From Methylophilaceae bacterium (GTDB taxonomy: Bacteria; Pseudomonadota; Gammaproteobacteria; Burkholderiales; Methylophilaceae): a stretch of DNA of 6,276 nt. Positions 5,903-6,276 of this stretch are shown here, in pieces (the stretch's first letter is position 1; each line of letters starts with the position of its first letter). The stretch spans positions 1-6,276 of the forward strand of contig JADGRN010000087.1 in NCBI GenBank assembly GCA_017880825.1. The letters are read 5' to 3'. The position numbers and the translations under genes were made by a program. Below the pieces are notes generated by a model. The model saw nothing but the letters and a program-made list of their open reading frames with translations, did not search any database and had not been told where the DNA came from.

Positions 5903-6276
5903 TGGCCCCAGCGTAGCCATACGCGCAATTGCCGGAAAGCTTCGCCATCCAGCATATCCGGCATGAGCACTACATGCCGCACCAGCCTGCCGTCAGGGAG
6001 CTTGAGGTTCAGCATCACCAGATACCAGGCAACAAAACTCGTTGTCAGCACTTCTGCTTTAATTTTCTGTCCATCTCTTTGCGTGACAAAAAACTCTGCC
6101 TCGCTAGTTAGCTCAAGCTTGATGATGGAGTTGGACAGTAGTAGCAGAGCATTTTTTGCCACATGCCAAATAGTGGCCAGACTGATCAGCAGGATCGCCA
6201 ACGCTTTTAACCACGACAACACCGGCATGCACAGCAAGATCAGGCAGGCTGCCAAGCTGACCGATAGCAATAACAC
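5875..6276 (-). CDS. YgfX (CptA)-like inner-membrane protein, 5' end outside the window
   Basis: The minus-strand frame ends at TGA (5877-5875) and stays open to the right edge, giving about 134 residues in the window. A GTG sits at the very edge (6276-6274) but need not be the start. Two hydrophobic segments at the N-terminal side (roughly the first 20 residues, then about 22-48, with a WLK turn between) are followed by a soluble beta-type domain. The ending VVLMPDMLDGEAFRQLRVWLRWG matches the YgfX family, whose C-terminal block typically contains LPDSLD..AFR.LRVWLRW. E. coli YgfX (CptA) is an inner-membrane protein reported to affect cytoskeletal proteins and encoded next to SdhE (YgfY); whether that role holds here is unknown, and any upstream partner gene lies outside the window. 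It is not related to methanol oxidation and marks the end of the mxa cluster. Confidence 0.8.
   Translation of the reverse strand: MLLLSVSLAACLILLCMPVLSWLKALAILLISLATIWHVAKNALLLLSNSIIKLELTSEAEFFVTQRDGQKIKAEVLTTSFVAWYLVMLNLKLPDGRLVRHVVLMPDMLDGEAFRQLRVWLRWGHHASAPAGN

Noticed and set aside
5890..5913. CGCTG/CAGCG stem after mxaL as a terminator
   Set aside because: The stem is 5 bp with a 14-nt loop and no following T-run, which is too weak to call.
5929..6111. Plus-strand 60-codon frame opposite the ygfX-like gene
   Set aside because: It is antisense to the conserved C-terminal YgfX block and has no ribosome binding site or recognisable domain.

Overview
The window carries an almost complete accessory cluster of the methanol-oxidation system, mxaR-mxaS-mxaA-mxaC-mxaK-mxaL. 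All six genes lie on the + strand and are tightly packed (456-5902). These genes are known from Gram-negative methylotrophs as the set needed to mature periplasmic PQQ-dependent methanol dehydrogenase, classically for calcium insertion. The protein families, the roughly even base composition and the flanking genes suggest a proteobacterial methylotroph. I lean towards Methylophilaceae (Betaproteobacteria) over Methylococcales (Gammaproteobacteria), but the sequence alone does not decide this.

Layout: (1) Positions 2-349 hold the 3' part of a Mth938/NDUFAF3-like (DUF498) gene whose start lies left of the window. (2) Positions 350-455 form an AT-richer intergenic region. It contains a good sigma70-type promoter (TTTACA, 17 bp, TAATAT) whose -35 box sits inside a 26-bp interrupted palindrome, which is a candidate operator. 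(3) Positions 456-5902 hold the six mxa genes, with gaps of 15, 24 (or 12), 3, -16 and 9 bp, which looks like one transcription unit. (4) Positions 5875-6276 on the minus strand hold a YgfX-like membrane protein gene. It converges on mxaL with a 28-bp overlap and its start runs off the right edge.

How the genes fit together: MxaR is a MoxR-type AAA+ ATPase and MxaS is a soluble DUF58/VWA-like protein; both are predicted cytoplasmic. MxaA (signal peptide, periplasmic domain, one membrane helix, cytoplasmic tail), MxaC (three membrane helices, periplasmic VWA), MxaK (membrane anchor, TPR-like helices) and MxaL (two membrane helices, periplasmic VWA) are predicted inner-membrane proteins facing the periplasm. 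The layout parallels the MoxR-DUF58-BatABCD operons. A reasonable inference is an ATP-driven machine that acts across the membrane on periplasmic methanol dehydrogenase.

The structural genes mxaFJGI and the usual downstream mxaD are not next to this cluster: both flanks are unrelated genes. The points most worth checking are this free-standing arrangement, the promoter palindrome, the Asp-to-Asn change in the MxaR Walker B, the cysteine cluster in the cytoplasmic tail of MxaA, and the uncertain mxaA start.
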